Origin: Algoriphagus sp.
Lineage (GTDB): Bacteria; Bacteroidota; Bacteroidia; Cytophagales; Cyclobacteriaceae
DNA: 58,881 bases
NCBI RefSeq assembly: GCF_024305035.1
Contig: NZ_JAMWZB010000028.1
Span: forward strand, 1 to 58,881
Reading direction: 5' to 3'
Below, piece after piece: positions 1 to 8,023 of the stretch. Each line of letters starts with the position of its first letter. The stretch's first letter is position 1. The translations under genes and the position numbers were made by a program. The notes below the pieces were generated by a model that was not told the DNA's origin, did not search any database, and worked only from the letters and a program-made list of their open reading frames with translations.

Positions 1-395
1 AAAATTATGTACTTATTATTTCTGAAAACTGTGTAATGTTATTTTCTGGTGACATTCCCCGGTCAAAGTATTTGAAGTATAAAGAAATTGAATTTAAAAA
101 AGAATACTTAGGCTTAAATGCAAGAGAACAAAGCCAATTCCGTGAGGATATTTTGATTGATATGGTGGTAGTTGATGATTGGTTTTTACAATTATGGGCT
201 ATTTTTGGGGATTTCGGGGAGGATATTACCTATAAGCAGCTTCTATTAGTGTCTGATGGGGAAAGGATGAAAGAAAAAATTGTAGAACCCAATTTTCTAA
301 ATTTTGATAAGAAAGGAAACAGCTATCAATTAGTTCAATCAAAAGGAAAATCCATGTTGATTACCCATCCGATTTTGGAATTGGTAGATTGGTAA
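1..395 (+). CDS. Hypothetical protein, 5' end cut by the window edge
   Basis: The reading frame is open to the left edge: codons before the first internal ATG (position 36) read NYVLIISENCV and run straight into MLFSGDIPRS, with no stop between. The ATG at 36 is therefore probably internal and only the C-terminal ~130 residues are visible. The protein is mixed acidic and aromatic, with no transmembrane segment in the visible part and no motif that I recognise. It ends with TAA at 393-395, facing the next gene, which is on the other strand. The function is unknown. Confidence 0.6.
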   Translation, partial: NYVLIISENCVMLFSGDIPRSKYLKYKEIEFKKEYLGLNAREQSQFREDILIDMVVVDDWFLQLWAIFGDFGEDITYKQLLLVSDGERMKEKIVEPNFLNFDKKGNSYQLVQSKGKSMLITHPILELVDW

Positions 396-425
396 AGTGA
401 AATATTTTAAAAAATTTTCTCTCTT

Positions 426-1295
426 TTATTTTTTAAAAAAGGGGTGATTTTCCGTCAAAAGCAAATAATTGGTGATTCCATTATCATCCCTTTCCATTAG
501 GGTAATAGAGTCTTCTTTGTAGCTGATGACTTTCAACTGATTTGATTTTGCCCGAAGTGAGGGGATGGTGACAAAAATCGCATCTTCTGATCGGGTGATT
601 TTTTCGATATTGAGTGCAATGCTTTCCCCTGAGTCGGTAAAAGAGGGTTTATCAAAGGTTTTTGGAGACCAGCCATTTCTTTTTAATACGACTTTTTGAA
701 ATGAGGTCAATTGCTGAGTTTTTAACAACTCCTCAATTCCATCCAGATTCAGTTTTTTGTTCGAAAAGGCCATTCCCGAATAAGAGGTCTGAGTACTGTT
801 CCCCGGGGTGTACTCATTTCCATATTGATTTCCTCTTTGATATTGGTTTCCGATATAGACCGCATTGGCACCCATCATGGCAGCTTCGTACTTCAATTTT
901 TCTAAGGCTCGATTGTTGACATTATTAATGCTGGAGAGGGTGGTGACACCTGTAGCTTTTGAGAAGAGATTGCCCAAATTATAAAGTCCTGTTACTTCAT
1001 CGGGGTTAAACGTGAGGTAAACATCTTTGGCATCTGCTAAATTATAAACCGGTTTCAGTGGTGATTTGAAATTCTCCACTCTACCGCTTTTAAATTCTAC
1101 TTTGGAAACCAAAAACTTATTGATGGAGTAAACGACCTCCTCGTCTGGATAAGTGTATTTAATATTGGATTGGCCTATTTCTTTGACCTTGACTTCTTTG
1201 GGGCCTTCGGGAAGGTAAAGAATATCGTGGTTTGATTGAGCCAATGATTGAAAGCCAATTAAAAAAACAGAGAAAATAAGAAGGATAAGACGCAT
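426..1295 (-). CDS. Secreted hypothetical protein, 289 aa
   Basis: The N-terminus is a typical signal peptide: Arg at residue 2, a hydrophobic core (LILLIFSVFLIG) and an SLAQ cleavage site near residue 20. The mature part is probably periplasmic or surface-exposed. Residues 22-75 (LYLPEGPKEVKVKEIG, then FKSGRVENFKSPL) resemble the short beta-rich repeat seen in many Bacteroidota secreted proteins of unknown role. A middle segment around residues 130-165 (YEAAMMGANAVYIGNQYQRG) looks like the conserved 'multiple alanines, GANAVY' strand of heavy-metal-binding or YbjQ-like folds, but this is only an impression. Start ATG at 1295. It stands alone, downstream of typA and separated from it by a terminator. 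Confidence 0.7.
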   Translation of the reverse strand: MRLILLIFSVFLIGFQSLAQSNHDILYLPEGPKEVKVKEIGQSNIKYTYPDEEVVYSINKFLVSKVEFKSGRVENFKSPLKPVYNLADAKDVYLTFNPDEVTGLYNLGNLFSKATGVTTLSSINNVNNRALEKLKYEAAMMGANAVYIGNQYQRGNQYGNEYTPGNSTQTSYSGMAFSNKKLNLDGIEELLKTQQLTSFQKVVLKRNGWSPKTFDKPSFTDSGESIALNIEKITRSEDAIFVTIPSLRAKSNQLKVISYKEDSITLMERDDNGITNYLLLTENHPFFKK

Positions 1296-1390
1296 GATTA
1301 GAAATTAAAGTTTCAATGAATACACGGTTAAGAACTTAAAAAAGTTTAAGTTAATCAAAGAGAAATTCATGAATCGCTGGATAATAGGCA

Positions 1391-1430
1391 AGAAAAAAGA
1401 CCTCAGTAAGGTTCTCACTGAGGTCTTTGA
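1391..1430 (-). terminator. Rho-independent terminator downstream of typA
   Basis: A 12-bp perfect stem, AAAGACCTCAGT (1396-1407) with ACTGAGGTCTTT (1417-1428), and a 9-nt loop. On the minus strand it is followed by a T-rich run (complement of the A tract at 1393-1398). It sits 39 bp beyond the typA stop. Confidence 0.8.
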
Positions 1431-1466
1431 TCAAATTTTTAAATTACTAATAACTCCCTTTTATGA

Positions 1467-3272
1467 TCAGGATTCTTTCTTAGCCATTCGATTTCGCTCG
1501 TTTTCATCCAAGTAAATTTTTCTCATTCGGATGGATTTTGGCGTAATCTCCAAGTATTCATCTTTTTGGATATATTCCATGGCTTCCTCTAAAGAGAATT
1601 TCTTTGCTGGAGCAATTCTGACGTTATCGTCTGAACCTGAGGCTCTCATGTTAGTCAGTTTTTTGCCTTTCTGCACATTAACAACAATATCACTGTCCCT
1701 TGAGTTTTCACCGATTACCTGTCCTGCATATAGTTCATCTCCCGGCTCGATAAAGAAGGTTCCTCGATCCTGCAATTTGTCAATCGCATAAGCGGTGCAC
1801 TGTCCAGCTTCCATGGAAATTAACGAACCGTTATTTCGTTCAGGGATATTTCCCTTGAAAGGCTCGTAAGCAGAAAACCGATGGTTCATGATGGCCTCTC
1901 CTTGAGTGGCAGTTAGGACGTTGTTTCTTAAACCAATCAATCCTCTGGAAGGAATTTTGAATTCCAAATGTTGTAAATCACCTTTTGGCTCCATGACAAG
2001 CAATTCACCTTTTCGTTGAGTGGCCAGTTCGATTACTTTTCCAGCAGTTTCCTGAGGAACATCGACTACGAGCGTCTCGATCGGTTCGTGCTTCACTCCA
2101 TCGATTTCTTTGAAAATCACCTGTGGCTGGCCTACTTGAAGTTCATAGCCCTCTCTTCTCATCGTCTCGATCAAAACCGACAAGTGAAGAATACCGCGAC
2201 CATAAACCAAAAACTTATCCTCGGAGTCGGTTGGTTCTACGCGAAGCGCCAAGTTTTTCTCCATTTCTTTCATCAAACGATCTCTTAAGTGACGAGAAGT
2301 CACGAATTTTCCTTCCTTGCCAAAGAAAGGAGAGTTGTTGATGGTAAAGAGCATATTCATCGTAGGCTCGTCAATGGCGATTCTTGGAAGTGCTTCAGGC
2401 TTTTCCAGGTCTGCCAACGTATCTCCGATTTCAAAATCATCGATTCCGGTTACCGCACAAATATCTCCGGCGACCACTTCTGAAACTTTTGCTTTTCCAA
2501 GGCCTTCGAATACATGAAGTTCTTTAACTTTTACTTTTTTGAAAACGCCATCTGCTTTGCAAAGGGTGAGTTGGGCACCTTCTTTGATCGTTCCTCTTTT
2601 TACTCGTCCGATGGCGATACGGCCTACGAAATTGGAGTAATCCAAGGAAGTGATTTGCATCTGCAAAGTACCTTCATCAATTTTAGGTTCTGGAATATAT
2701 TCCAAAATGGCATCTAAAAGCGGAAGAATGGAATCAGTTGGGTTTTTCCAATCAGGCCCCATCCAGTTGTTTTTGGCCGAACCATACAGGGTATGGAATT
2801 CCAATTGCTCTTCGGTTGCATCCAAGTTGAACATTAAATCAAAAACTGATTCGTGCACCTCATCTGGACGGCAGTTTTCTTTATCCACCTTGTTAACGAC
2901 CACAATTGGGGTTAATCCCAAAGCAAGCGCCTTCCCCAATACAAATCGAGTTTGAGGCATAGGGCCTTCGAAAGCATCCACCAATAGGATTACTCCATCG
3001 GCCATTTTCAATACGCGCTCTACTTCTCCTCCAAAGTCAGCGTGACCCGGAGTATCAATGATATTGATTTTGGTGTCTTTGTAACGAACCGATACGTTCT
3101 TTGAAAGAATGGTGATTCCACGCTCTCGTTCCAAATCATTGTTGTCCAGGATCAAGTCTTCAAACTGCTGATTTTCCCGGAAGATTTTGGAAGCATGGAT
3201 GATTTTGTCCACTAGCGTAGTTTTGCCGTGGTCAACGTGTGCGATAATCGCGATATTTCTGATATTCTGCAT
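1467..3272 (-). CDS. typA: Ribosome-associated GTPase TypA/BipA, 601 aa
   Basis: This is a translational GTPase of the EF-G family that binds the 70S ribosome, helps 50S assembly and supports growth under cold and other stress (family knowledge). GTP-binding motifs are intact: AHVDHGKT at residues 11-18 (P-loop), RERGIT around 49-54 (switch I), DTPGH at 73-77 and NKVD at 127-130. The EF-G domain III/V region and the TypA-specific C-terminal domain follow, and the length of ~600 is standard. The ATG at 3272 lies about 20 bp downstream of a TAnnTTTG promoter box. It is monocistronic, with its own terminator. Confidence 0.97.
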   Translation of the reverse strand: MQNIRNIAIIAHVDHGKTTLVDKIIHASKIFRENQQFEDLILDNNDLERERGITILSKNVSVRYKDTKINIIDTPGHADFGGEVERVLKMADGVILLVDAFEGPMPQTRFVLGKALALGLTPIVVVNKVDKENCRPDEVHESVFDLMFNLDATEEQLEFHTLYGSAKNNWMGPDWKNPTDSILPLLDAILEYIPEPKIDEGTLQMQITSLDYSNFVGRIAIGRVKRGTIKEGAQLTLCKADGVFKKVKVKELHVFEGLGKAKVSEVVAGDICAVTGIDDFEIGDTLADLEKPEALPRIAIDEPTMNMLFTINNSPFFGKEGKFVTSRHLRDRLMKEMEKNLALRVEPTDSEDKFLVYGRGILHLSVLIETMRREGYELQVGQPQVIFKEIDGVKHEPIETLVVDVPQETAGKVIELATQRKGELLVMEPKGDLQHLEFKIPSRGLIGLRNNVLTATQGEAIMNHRFSAYEPFKGNIPERNNGSLISMEAGQCTAYAIDKLQDRGTFFIEPGDELYAGQVIGENSRDSDIVVNVQKGKKLTNMRASGSDDNVRIAPAKKFSLEEAMEYIQKDEYLEITPKSIRMRKIYLDENERNRMAKKES

Positions 3273-3292
3273 GATCTGCGTTTTTCGAGCCG

Positions 3293-3300
3293 CAAAGGTA
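3293..3300 (-). promoter_or_regulatory. typA promoter -7 box (TACCTTTG)
   Basis: On the minus strand the bases read TACCTTTG, a perfect match to the Bacteroidota sigma-A -7 consensus TAnnTTTG. It lies 20 bp upstream of the typA ATG, which implies a short leader of about 15 nt. No clear -33 TTG was found. Confidence 0.6.
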
Positions 3301-3488
3301 GCGAAAAATAATGGGAGTTAGATTATGGTATTGTGAAGTAAAATTTGATCCAAGCAAAGGGTAAAAGTAATCAGAGGTTAGGGATTTTGACATCTAAGGT
3401 AAAAAATTGGATAAAGTGGGCAGTTCCAGTGGTCAAAAAAGAGGACCTACGCTCCAAGGTGGAAAACCTAGGAAGTGGAAAAAGACGC

Positions 3489-4187
3489 TTACTTTTCCGC
3501 TGATTCATAGCGTTTTTTGAGCCTTTCAGTCTCAGTGATCGATTGCTCGAGAAGTTTGGGAAGAATAAACGAGCTGATGGCGCATCCAACAAGTATTAAA
3601 ATGATCAAAATTTTGAAAATGAAGAGGAAAAGAAATGACCCCTCTTCGGTGGATTTATAAACGAACTGATAGGAATAGAGGCTAGCCAAGATTCCCATAT
3701 TCAAGGCTTGAAAGACTTGAGTCGAACCTATAAACGAAGCAAAATTTTTTAAGTATTGGTATTTTTTCCAATAAGTAAAGATAAAAATAGAATTGCCCCC
3801 TAAAACGAAACCTGCCAAGACTAAAACCCAAGCTTCGGGGTCTTTCAATAGAATGGAGGTTTGGTAAATAAGTAGACCCAGTAGAATAGGAAATAAGAGC
3901 CTATAGCTGGTTAGAAGGTGTTTTAACTCTTTCCAATAATTCAACCGTATTCTTTTCTCGATAGCCTTTTTGTAAGATTCTTCCAACTCACTAAATCCAA
4001 AAATTCCAAAACTGGCATGTACTTTTCGAAAGGCGTCTTCTAAATTTAAAGAAGGGTGGTCTTTGAGTAAATCCTCGATTTTACAGGCCACATGATCAAG
4101 AATCTCATATTGCACGTCAATCTCCGAATAGCCTTTTTTGGAGATCAGTTTTTTGAGCTGTTTGATTTGGTCTTTAGAGCATGTCAT
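3489..4187 (-). CDS. Membrane protein with N-terminal regulatory helix domain, 232 aa
   Basis: The N-terminal ~75 residues are soluble and helical (KKLISKKGYSEIDVQYEILD, then HVACKIEDLL), a layout common in Bacteroidota membrane proteins encoded beside PadR regulators. About four hydrophobic segments follow (roughly residues 92-108, 118-135, 150-170, 190-212), then a basic tail. It overlaps the preceding gene by 4 bp (ATGA), so the two are translationally coupled, and both lie downstream of padR. It looks like a paralogue of that neighbour: same length, same order of soluble head and membrane part. No catalytic motif is visible, and the function is unknown. Confidence 0.75.
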   Translation of the reverse strand: MTCSKDQIKQLKKLISKKGYSEIDVQYEILDHVACKIEDLLKDHPSLNLEDAFRKVHASFGIFGFSELEESYKKAIEKRIRLNYWKELKHLLTSYRLLFPILLGLLIYQTSILLKDPEAWVLVLAGFVLGGNSIFIFTYWKKYQYLKNFASFIGSTQVFQALNMGILASLYSYQFVYKSTEEGSFLFLFIFKILIILILVGCAISSFILPKLLEQSITETERLKKRYESAEK

Positions 4188-4870
4188 ACCCAGGCAGTTT
4201 TAGATTTGATTTTCCAGACTTCCATCAAGGAAAGAAAATACAGAATTAAACCAGCAGTCAATAGGGTAGCTAGTGGAGCTTGGATTTGATCATAGGGTAT
4301 AGGAAGTTCAAAAAGTCTGGAAAGAAAGAAATTTGCCGTATAAATCAGTAAAACCGGCAAATGCATGCGTTCTGAAATAGGCAAAGCCAGAGAGGATTGA
4401 ATCGGGATGCCATTTCCCCTAAAGGCTTTTTTTATCGGCTTCAGTTTTACATAATTTTTCCAATGGAAAATAAAGGAAGTGATCGTTAGTAAAACCAAAG
4501 GAGAAAGTACTAAAAGCTGGGTTTCTCGTTCGCTTCGGGACTGAGTTGCAATTAAAAAAATTATCACCAAAACCCCTGCTAAAAACAACCACCGAGAAGT
4601 ACAGAAATAGGATCGGATCACTTTCCATTGAGTTTGATAGATGTCCTTTTTCGCCTCTGTTTTAAAATTGGCTTGCAGTGCATGGCAATACCCATAGGTG
4701 AATTTTTGATCCAATTCAAAAAGCTGATTTGAAAATTCTGATAGGGAATATTCCTCTAAATGACTGATGTAATGGTCATATATTTCCATCAGAATTTCGG
4801 CTGAGGAAATTTCTTTCCGCAGGATGGATTTGCGTATTTCTTGGAGTTCTGGGTCTGTAAGTTGGCGCAT
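4184..4870 (-). CDS. Membrane protein, paralogue of its downstream neighbour, 228 aa
   Basis: The layout matches the next gene: a soluble helical head of about 85 residues (LQEIRKSILRKEISSAEILM, then EIYDHYISHLEEY) followed by about four membrane segments between residues ~90 and 215. The head suggests a sensing or docking domain. The stop overlaps the next start by 4 bp, so both products are probably made in fixed proportion and may form a heteromer (inference). The padR gene lies 114 bp upstream on the same strand, the usual setting for PadR-controlled membrane proteins. No enzyme motif was found. Confidence 0.75.
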   Translation of the reverse strand: MRQLTDPELQEIRKSILRKEISSAEILMEIYDHYISHLEEYSLSEFSNQLFELDQKFTYGYCHALQANFKTEAKKDIYQTQWKVIRSYFCTSRWLFLAGVLVIIFLIATQSRSERETQLLVLSPLVLLTITSFIFHWKNYVKLKPIKKAFRGNGIPIQSSLALPISERMHLPVLLIYTANFFLSRLFELPIPYDQIQAPLATLLTAGLILYFLSLMEVWKIKSKTAWV

Positions 4871-4984
4871 AGTCTTTGGTTTCTCATGACGGGCGCATAG
4901 TTTTCGCCGTGTAATCCTTTTTCTTTGGTGTCCTAGTTATGAAATTACTTTTTATAATTGCTTTGCGTGTGTTAGGTTAAATAA

Positions 4985-5329
4985 TTAGGCTAATCCCGGC
5001 TTCCACTCTGGATCTAGGATGCGTTGGAGGTGGCCAACGAAACGCTGAAACTCGCTCATTTTGGCGCTAACTTCCTTTTGACCGTCTTGGGTCAGGCTAT
5101 AGTATTTCCGTACCCTATTGTCAACCTGCTGGATTTCGGTGGTCAACATTCCCTCTGCCTCCAACTTGTGCAGGGCAGGATAAAGCGCACCTTCGGTGAT
5201 TTTGATTTCACCACCAGTCAGTTCTTTTACCCGTTGGGTTATCTCATAGCCGTACATTTTTTCATTTTCCTCAAGGAGCTTGAGGATGATGGTCTGTAAG
5301 CTTCCTTTAATCAGACTGTTGTTTGACAT
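4985..5329 (-). CDS. PadR family transcriptional regulator, 114 aa
   Basis: This is a small winged-helix repressor of the PadR family. The sequence shows the family hallmarks: LKGSLQTIILKLLEENEKMY-like start (residues 7-24), then GYEITQRVKELTGGEIKITE and GALYPALHKLEAEGM (about 24-59), with the wing at VDNRVRKYYSLTQDG. The C-terminal helix (EVSAKMSEFQRFVGHL) is the usual dimerisation helix. Such regulators commonly control membrane or transport genes beside them, here the two paralogous membrane proteins. A TATATTTG promoter box and an inverted repeat lie directly upstream, which would allow autoregulation. Confidence 0.92.
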   Translation of the reverse strand: MSNNSLIKGSLQTIILKLLEENEKMYGYEITQRVKELTGGEIKITEGALYPALHKLEAEGMLTTEIQQVDNRVRKYYSLTQDGQKEVSAKMSEFQRFVGHLQRILDPEWKPGLA

Positions 5330-5353
5330 AGCCGTTTCAATGCATTAGCAAAT

Positions 5354-5361
5354 CAAATATA
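5354..5361 (-). promoter_or_regulatory. padR promoter -7 box (TATATTTG)
   Basis: The minus strand reads TATATTTG, a full match to TAnnTTTG, 25 bp upstream of the padR ATG. Confidence 0.55.
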
Positions 5362-5373
5362 TCAAAAAACTAG

Positions 5374-5394
5374 ATACATCAGTTTCTTATGTAT
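5374..5394. promoter_or_regulatory. Inverted repeat upstream of padR, candidate PadR operator
   Basis: ATACAT (5374-5379) and ATGTAT (5389-5394) are perfect inverted arms separated by 9 bp. The repeat lies just upstream of the padR -7 box, in the -25 to -45 region, and between padR and the divergent glutaminase gene. PadR proteins often bind ATGT/ACAT-type palindromes, so this is a plausible autoregulatory operator. Confidence 0.4.
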
Positions 5395-5457
5395 GGTTAA
5401 ATTAGATTCTCAGGCTTTTTTCTTTTCAAGTCCCCATAATTTTCCCAACTTACTCCG

Positions 5458-6372
5458 ATGGATTATCAGGAAATCATTGAAGAAGTTTACCAAGAGGTAA
5501 AGCAGGAAAACCAAAGAGGCAAAGTGGCCACCTACATTCCTGAGCTAGCTAGTGTCAATCCCGATCAGTTTGGGATCGCTCTGGTAGATCTTAAGGGAAA
5601 GGTATATGGTATTGGCGATTATCAGAAGTCCTTTTCGATTCAAAGTATTAGCAAGGTGCATACGCTGACCATGGTTTTTCCAAAATTCGACCCCCAGCTT
5701 TGGTCACGAGTCAATGTGGAGCCCAGCGGTAATCCCTTCAATTCAATCGCACAGTTGGAATATGAAAAGGGAATTCCCAGAAACCCCTTCATTAATGCCG
5801 GAGCCCTAGTGATCACCGATGCCCTTTGCAGTAAATTCGAAAATCCAACTCAGCAGATTTCGGAATTTATCAATGAAATCGCAGGGAAAAATTGTGTAGC
5901 AATTAATTCTGCAGTCAAAAGTTCGGAGCAAAACCATGCCGAGCGAAATACAGCTTTAGCCTATTTTCTGAAATCCTACAAGAATTTTAACAATTCCATC
6001 GACGAAGTACTGGACGTGTACTTTTCCCACTGCGCCATGGAGATGAGTTGTGTGGATCTGGCCAAATCCTTTTCCTTTTTAGCCAATGATGGCTATTCCA
6101 TTTTTGCTCAACGGGAAATTCTCTCGGAAAGTCATGCTCGGCGGATCAACGCCATCATGTTGACTTGCGGATTTTATGATGAAGCTGGAGAATTTGCCTA
6201 TCGGGTTGGCCTTCCGGGAAAGAGTGGAGTAGGGGGTGGGGTCGCTGCGGTAATGCCGCATAAGTTTAGCATTGCTGTCTGGAGTCCTGAACTCAACGAA
6301 AAAGGAAACTCGGTCAAAGCTATTCGAGCTTTGGAACTATTGACCAACAAGCTTTCTTTCTCGCTCTTCTAA
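5458..6372 (+). CDS. glsA: Glutaminase A, 304 aa
   Basis: It hydrolyses L-glutamine to glutamate and ammonia in the cytoplasm. The enzyme belongs to the serine beta-lactamase-like fold, and the S-x-x-K catalytic pair is visible as S63-ISK66 in SIQSISKVHT. Other family blocks are present: EPSGNPFNS, NPFINAGAL, AERNTALAYFLKS, DVYFSHCAMEM and VGLPGKSGVGGG. The length of ~305 is typical. The ATG at 5458 begins MDYQEIIEEV, as in homologues. It is single-gene, divergent from padR and convergent with the YCII gene. Confidence 0.96.
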   Translation: MDYQEIIEEVYQEVKQENQRGKVATYIPELASVNPDQFGIALVDLKGKVYGIGDYQKSFSIQSISKVHTLTMVFPKFDPQLWSRVNVEPSGNPFNSIAQLEYEKGIPRNPFINAGALVITDALCSKFENPTQQISEFINEIAGKNCVAINSAVKSSEQNHAERNTALAYFLKSYKNFNNSIDEVLDVYFSHCAMEMSCVDLAKSFSFLANDGYSIFAQREILSESHARRINAIMLTCGFYDEAGEFAYRVGLPGKSGVGGGVAAVMPHKFSIAVWSPELNEKGNSVKAIRALELLTNKLSFSLF

Positions 6373-6386
6373 TTTTTTGATCAGGG

Positions 6387-6839
6387 TCAGATGGCTTCCT
6401 TTGCGATTTTTGAATGAAGTTCAAGTAATAAAGGGAGAGCTGCAGATGCATACCATTCTTTGAGCTCCATTTTGAGAATTCCAGCCTTGACTGAAGGGTC
6501 GGACTCGGTTAGTTTCTGTGCCTCTTCAATGGACTCCACATTGAAGAAGAACAATCCTCGGAGTTCTTCATTTCCGAAGAAGGGACCCGCCAAAACCATT
6601 TTACCCTCCTTGGCCAGTTTGGTGATATTTTCTAGGTGTCCACGCTGAAATTCGGCACGCTCCTCATCGCTATATTCACTGACTCGATCCCCGCGGTATA
6701 GGAAGGCGACCACATATTTTTTCATCCCATATTCATCTGCTCCCAGTTTGGTGGCGAGCTCTTGATCAAATTTTTCTTGGGCAGGGGAGATCGTCCAAAA
6801 GGCCAAAAAGAAGAGAGCTGATAGCAAAATTTTTTTCAT
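6387..6839 (-). CDS. Secreted YCII-domain protein, 150 aa
   Basis: A signal peptide (KKILLSALFFLAFWTISPAQ, residues 2-21) precedes a YCII-related domain at about residues 40-125. The fold is seen in KKYVVAFLYRGDR, then the conserved HLENITKLAKEGKMVLAGPF and ESIEEAQKLTESDPSVKAGI; the last resembles the 'A..ll..DP..aG' end of YCII proteins. YCII domains are ferredoxin-like folds that bind small molecules, and most have no known substrate. Export to the periplasm is less usual for this family. It is monocistronic. Confidence 0.85.
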   Translation of the reverse strand: MKKILLSALFFLAFWTISPAQEKFDQELATKLGADEYGMKKYVVAFLYRGDRVSEYSDEERAEFQRGHLENITKLAKEGKMVLAGPFFGNEELRGLFFFNVESIEEAQKLTESDPSVKAGILKMELKEWYASAALPLLLELHSKIAKEAI

Positions 6840-7361
6840 GGTGTTGGCGGTTTCTAGTGATGAAATAACTGATCGAAATTACGACAATTTTTGAAAGGAA
6901 TTGATTTTTTGAAGAGGTAATAAATTCTGGGAAAAGTTAAATTATGGAGTTGATTCGCTCATCATTAATGAATAAAATATAAGCGAGATTAGAAGCCGTT
7001 TTTATTAGATTTTTGACAAGATAAAGATGGGGGATTCCTCTTTGCATTCCTGACAAATTAGCTTGTTTGCAATTTTCAAAAGAACGGTTGCTCCTCATGA
7101 TTTAAGAACGGGGTTTGATCAGGAAGCAGAAAATGGAGGCGTATAGTTTTGCTCTTGGGATAACCATTGTTTTAAGAGGTAAAACCCTCTGATAGGTAAA
7201 GTCTATCGTTTGGAAACCCTTATTTTCCTGGCTTAAAACTTGCAGTTAATTAGTTATTCTTGATTCAATTTTCTTCGGTTCATAACGTTTTATTTCACTT
7301 TAGATTTTGTTAGTCAAATGACTGATCTATAATTTTTTAAGTATAAATTAGCGAAGACTTA

Positions 7362-7396
7362 ATTAGATTAAGCTAAAAAAATTAGTCTAGGCTAAA
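7362..7396 (+). repeat. Tandem imperfect 16-bp direct repeat
   Basis: ATTAGATTAAGCTAAA (7362-7377) is repeated as ATTAGTCTAGGCTAAA (7381-7396), 13 of 16 identical with a 19-bp period. The copies lie about 110 bp upstream of the promoter box of the response regulator. Two same-face copies close to two helical turns could bind a dimeric regulator. Confidence 0.4.
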
Positions 7397-7489
7397 CTAT
7401 TGAAGAAATTTACTTTTGTCCAATGGGGCTAAAATCCATTTGTTTATTTTTTACGTACTTGCCATTAATGTAAAAATGGGAGATGGCAG

Positions 7490-7510
7490 ACCGGAATCCC
7501 GGTAGATTTG
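7490..7510 (+). promoter_or_regulatory. Promoter of the orphan response regulator with abutting palindrome
   Basis: TAGATTTG at 7503-7510 fits the -7 consensus exactly and would give a leader of about 85 nt to the ATG at 7602. The perfect inverted repeat ACCGG-AATC-CCGGT (7490-7503) ends on the first base of the -7 box, a position where a bound protein would block polymerase. Confidence 0.45.
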
Positions 7511-7601
7511 TGTGTCAAAACCAATTAGGAAATACAGTTTTGGAGCATAGGCAAGTCAAAAAATATATCTGAAAACCGTATCAATTTAATGAATTAAAAA
7601 A

Positions 7602-7961
7602 ATGACTAAGAGACAAATTTTGATGATAGATGATGACAAAATTCAACATATTCTCTTACAAAAAAGGCTTTCTAAAGTGGACCCGAAATCCGAATTACAT
7701 TGCTTTGATAATCCTATTTTTGCGGTTGATTTTTTAAAAAATAATTCAGTTGATTTGATCTTGCTGGATCTTCATTTACCGGAAATGGGTGGCTGGGAAA
7801 TTATTACAGAAATGAAGAAAATTGGAACTAAGGGCAGGGTTTTTGTTTTAAGTGGTTCAGTGGATCCTGGAGATAAAAATAGAATTAAAGACGATCCATT
7901 TATCCAAGGACATTTTGAAAAACCCCTCTCACAGCAAGATCTAGAATCGATGCTGTCCTAA
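7602..7961 (+). CDS. Stand-alone response regulator (receiver domain only), 119 aa
   Basis: It is a single CheY-like receiver domain with no output domain. The acidic pocket is MIDDDK (residues 9-13), the phosphoacceptor is D56 in LILLDLHLPEMGGW, and the conserved Ser/Thr and Lys lie in FVLSGSVDP and FEKPLS. No histidine kinase lies nearby, so it is an orphan. The start ATG at 7602 follows a long leader with its own promoter. It may signal by phosphotransfer or protein contact. The mlaEFD genes follow 62 bp later on the same strand, but a functional link is not shown. Confidence 0.93.
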   Translation: MTKRQILMIDDDKIQHILLQKRLSKVDPKSELHCFDNPIFAVDFLKNNSVDLILLDLHLPEMGGWEIITEMKKIGTKGRVFVLSGSVDPGDKNRIKDDPFIQGHFEKPLSQQDLESMLS

Positions 7962-8023
7962 TCAAATCAGAAAGGGGTTCCTTTAGAATATTTTAATTAA
8001 TTTCGGGCATTCGAATCAACATT

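Larger units (their letters stand above)
6840..7601. other. 762-bp intergenic region
   Basis: No supportable gene was found on either strand. The right part holds a tandem imperfect repeat (7362-7377 and 7381-7396), a short perfect palindrome (7490-7503) and a promoter box (7503-7510) that belong to the downstream response regulator. The left half is AT-rich and without recognisable structure. Confidence 0.5.

Noticed and set aside
3371..3592. 73-residue minus-strand frame between typA and the membrane proteins
   Set aside because: About 100 bp lie inside the next gene in another frame, the composition is not protein-like, and no start signal or homologue is evident.
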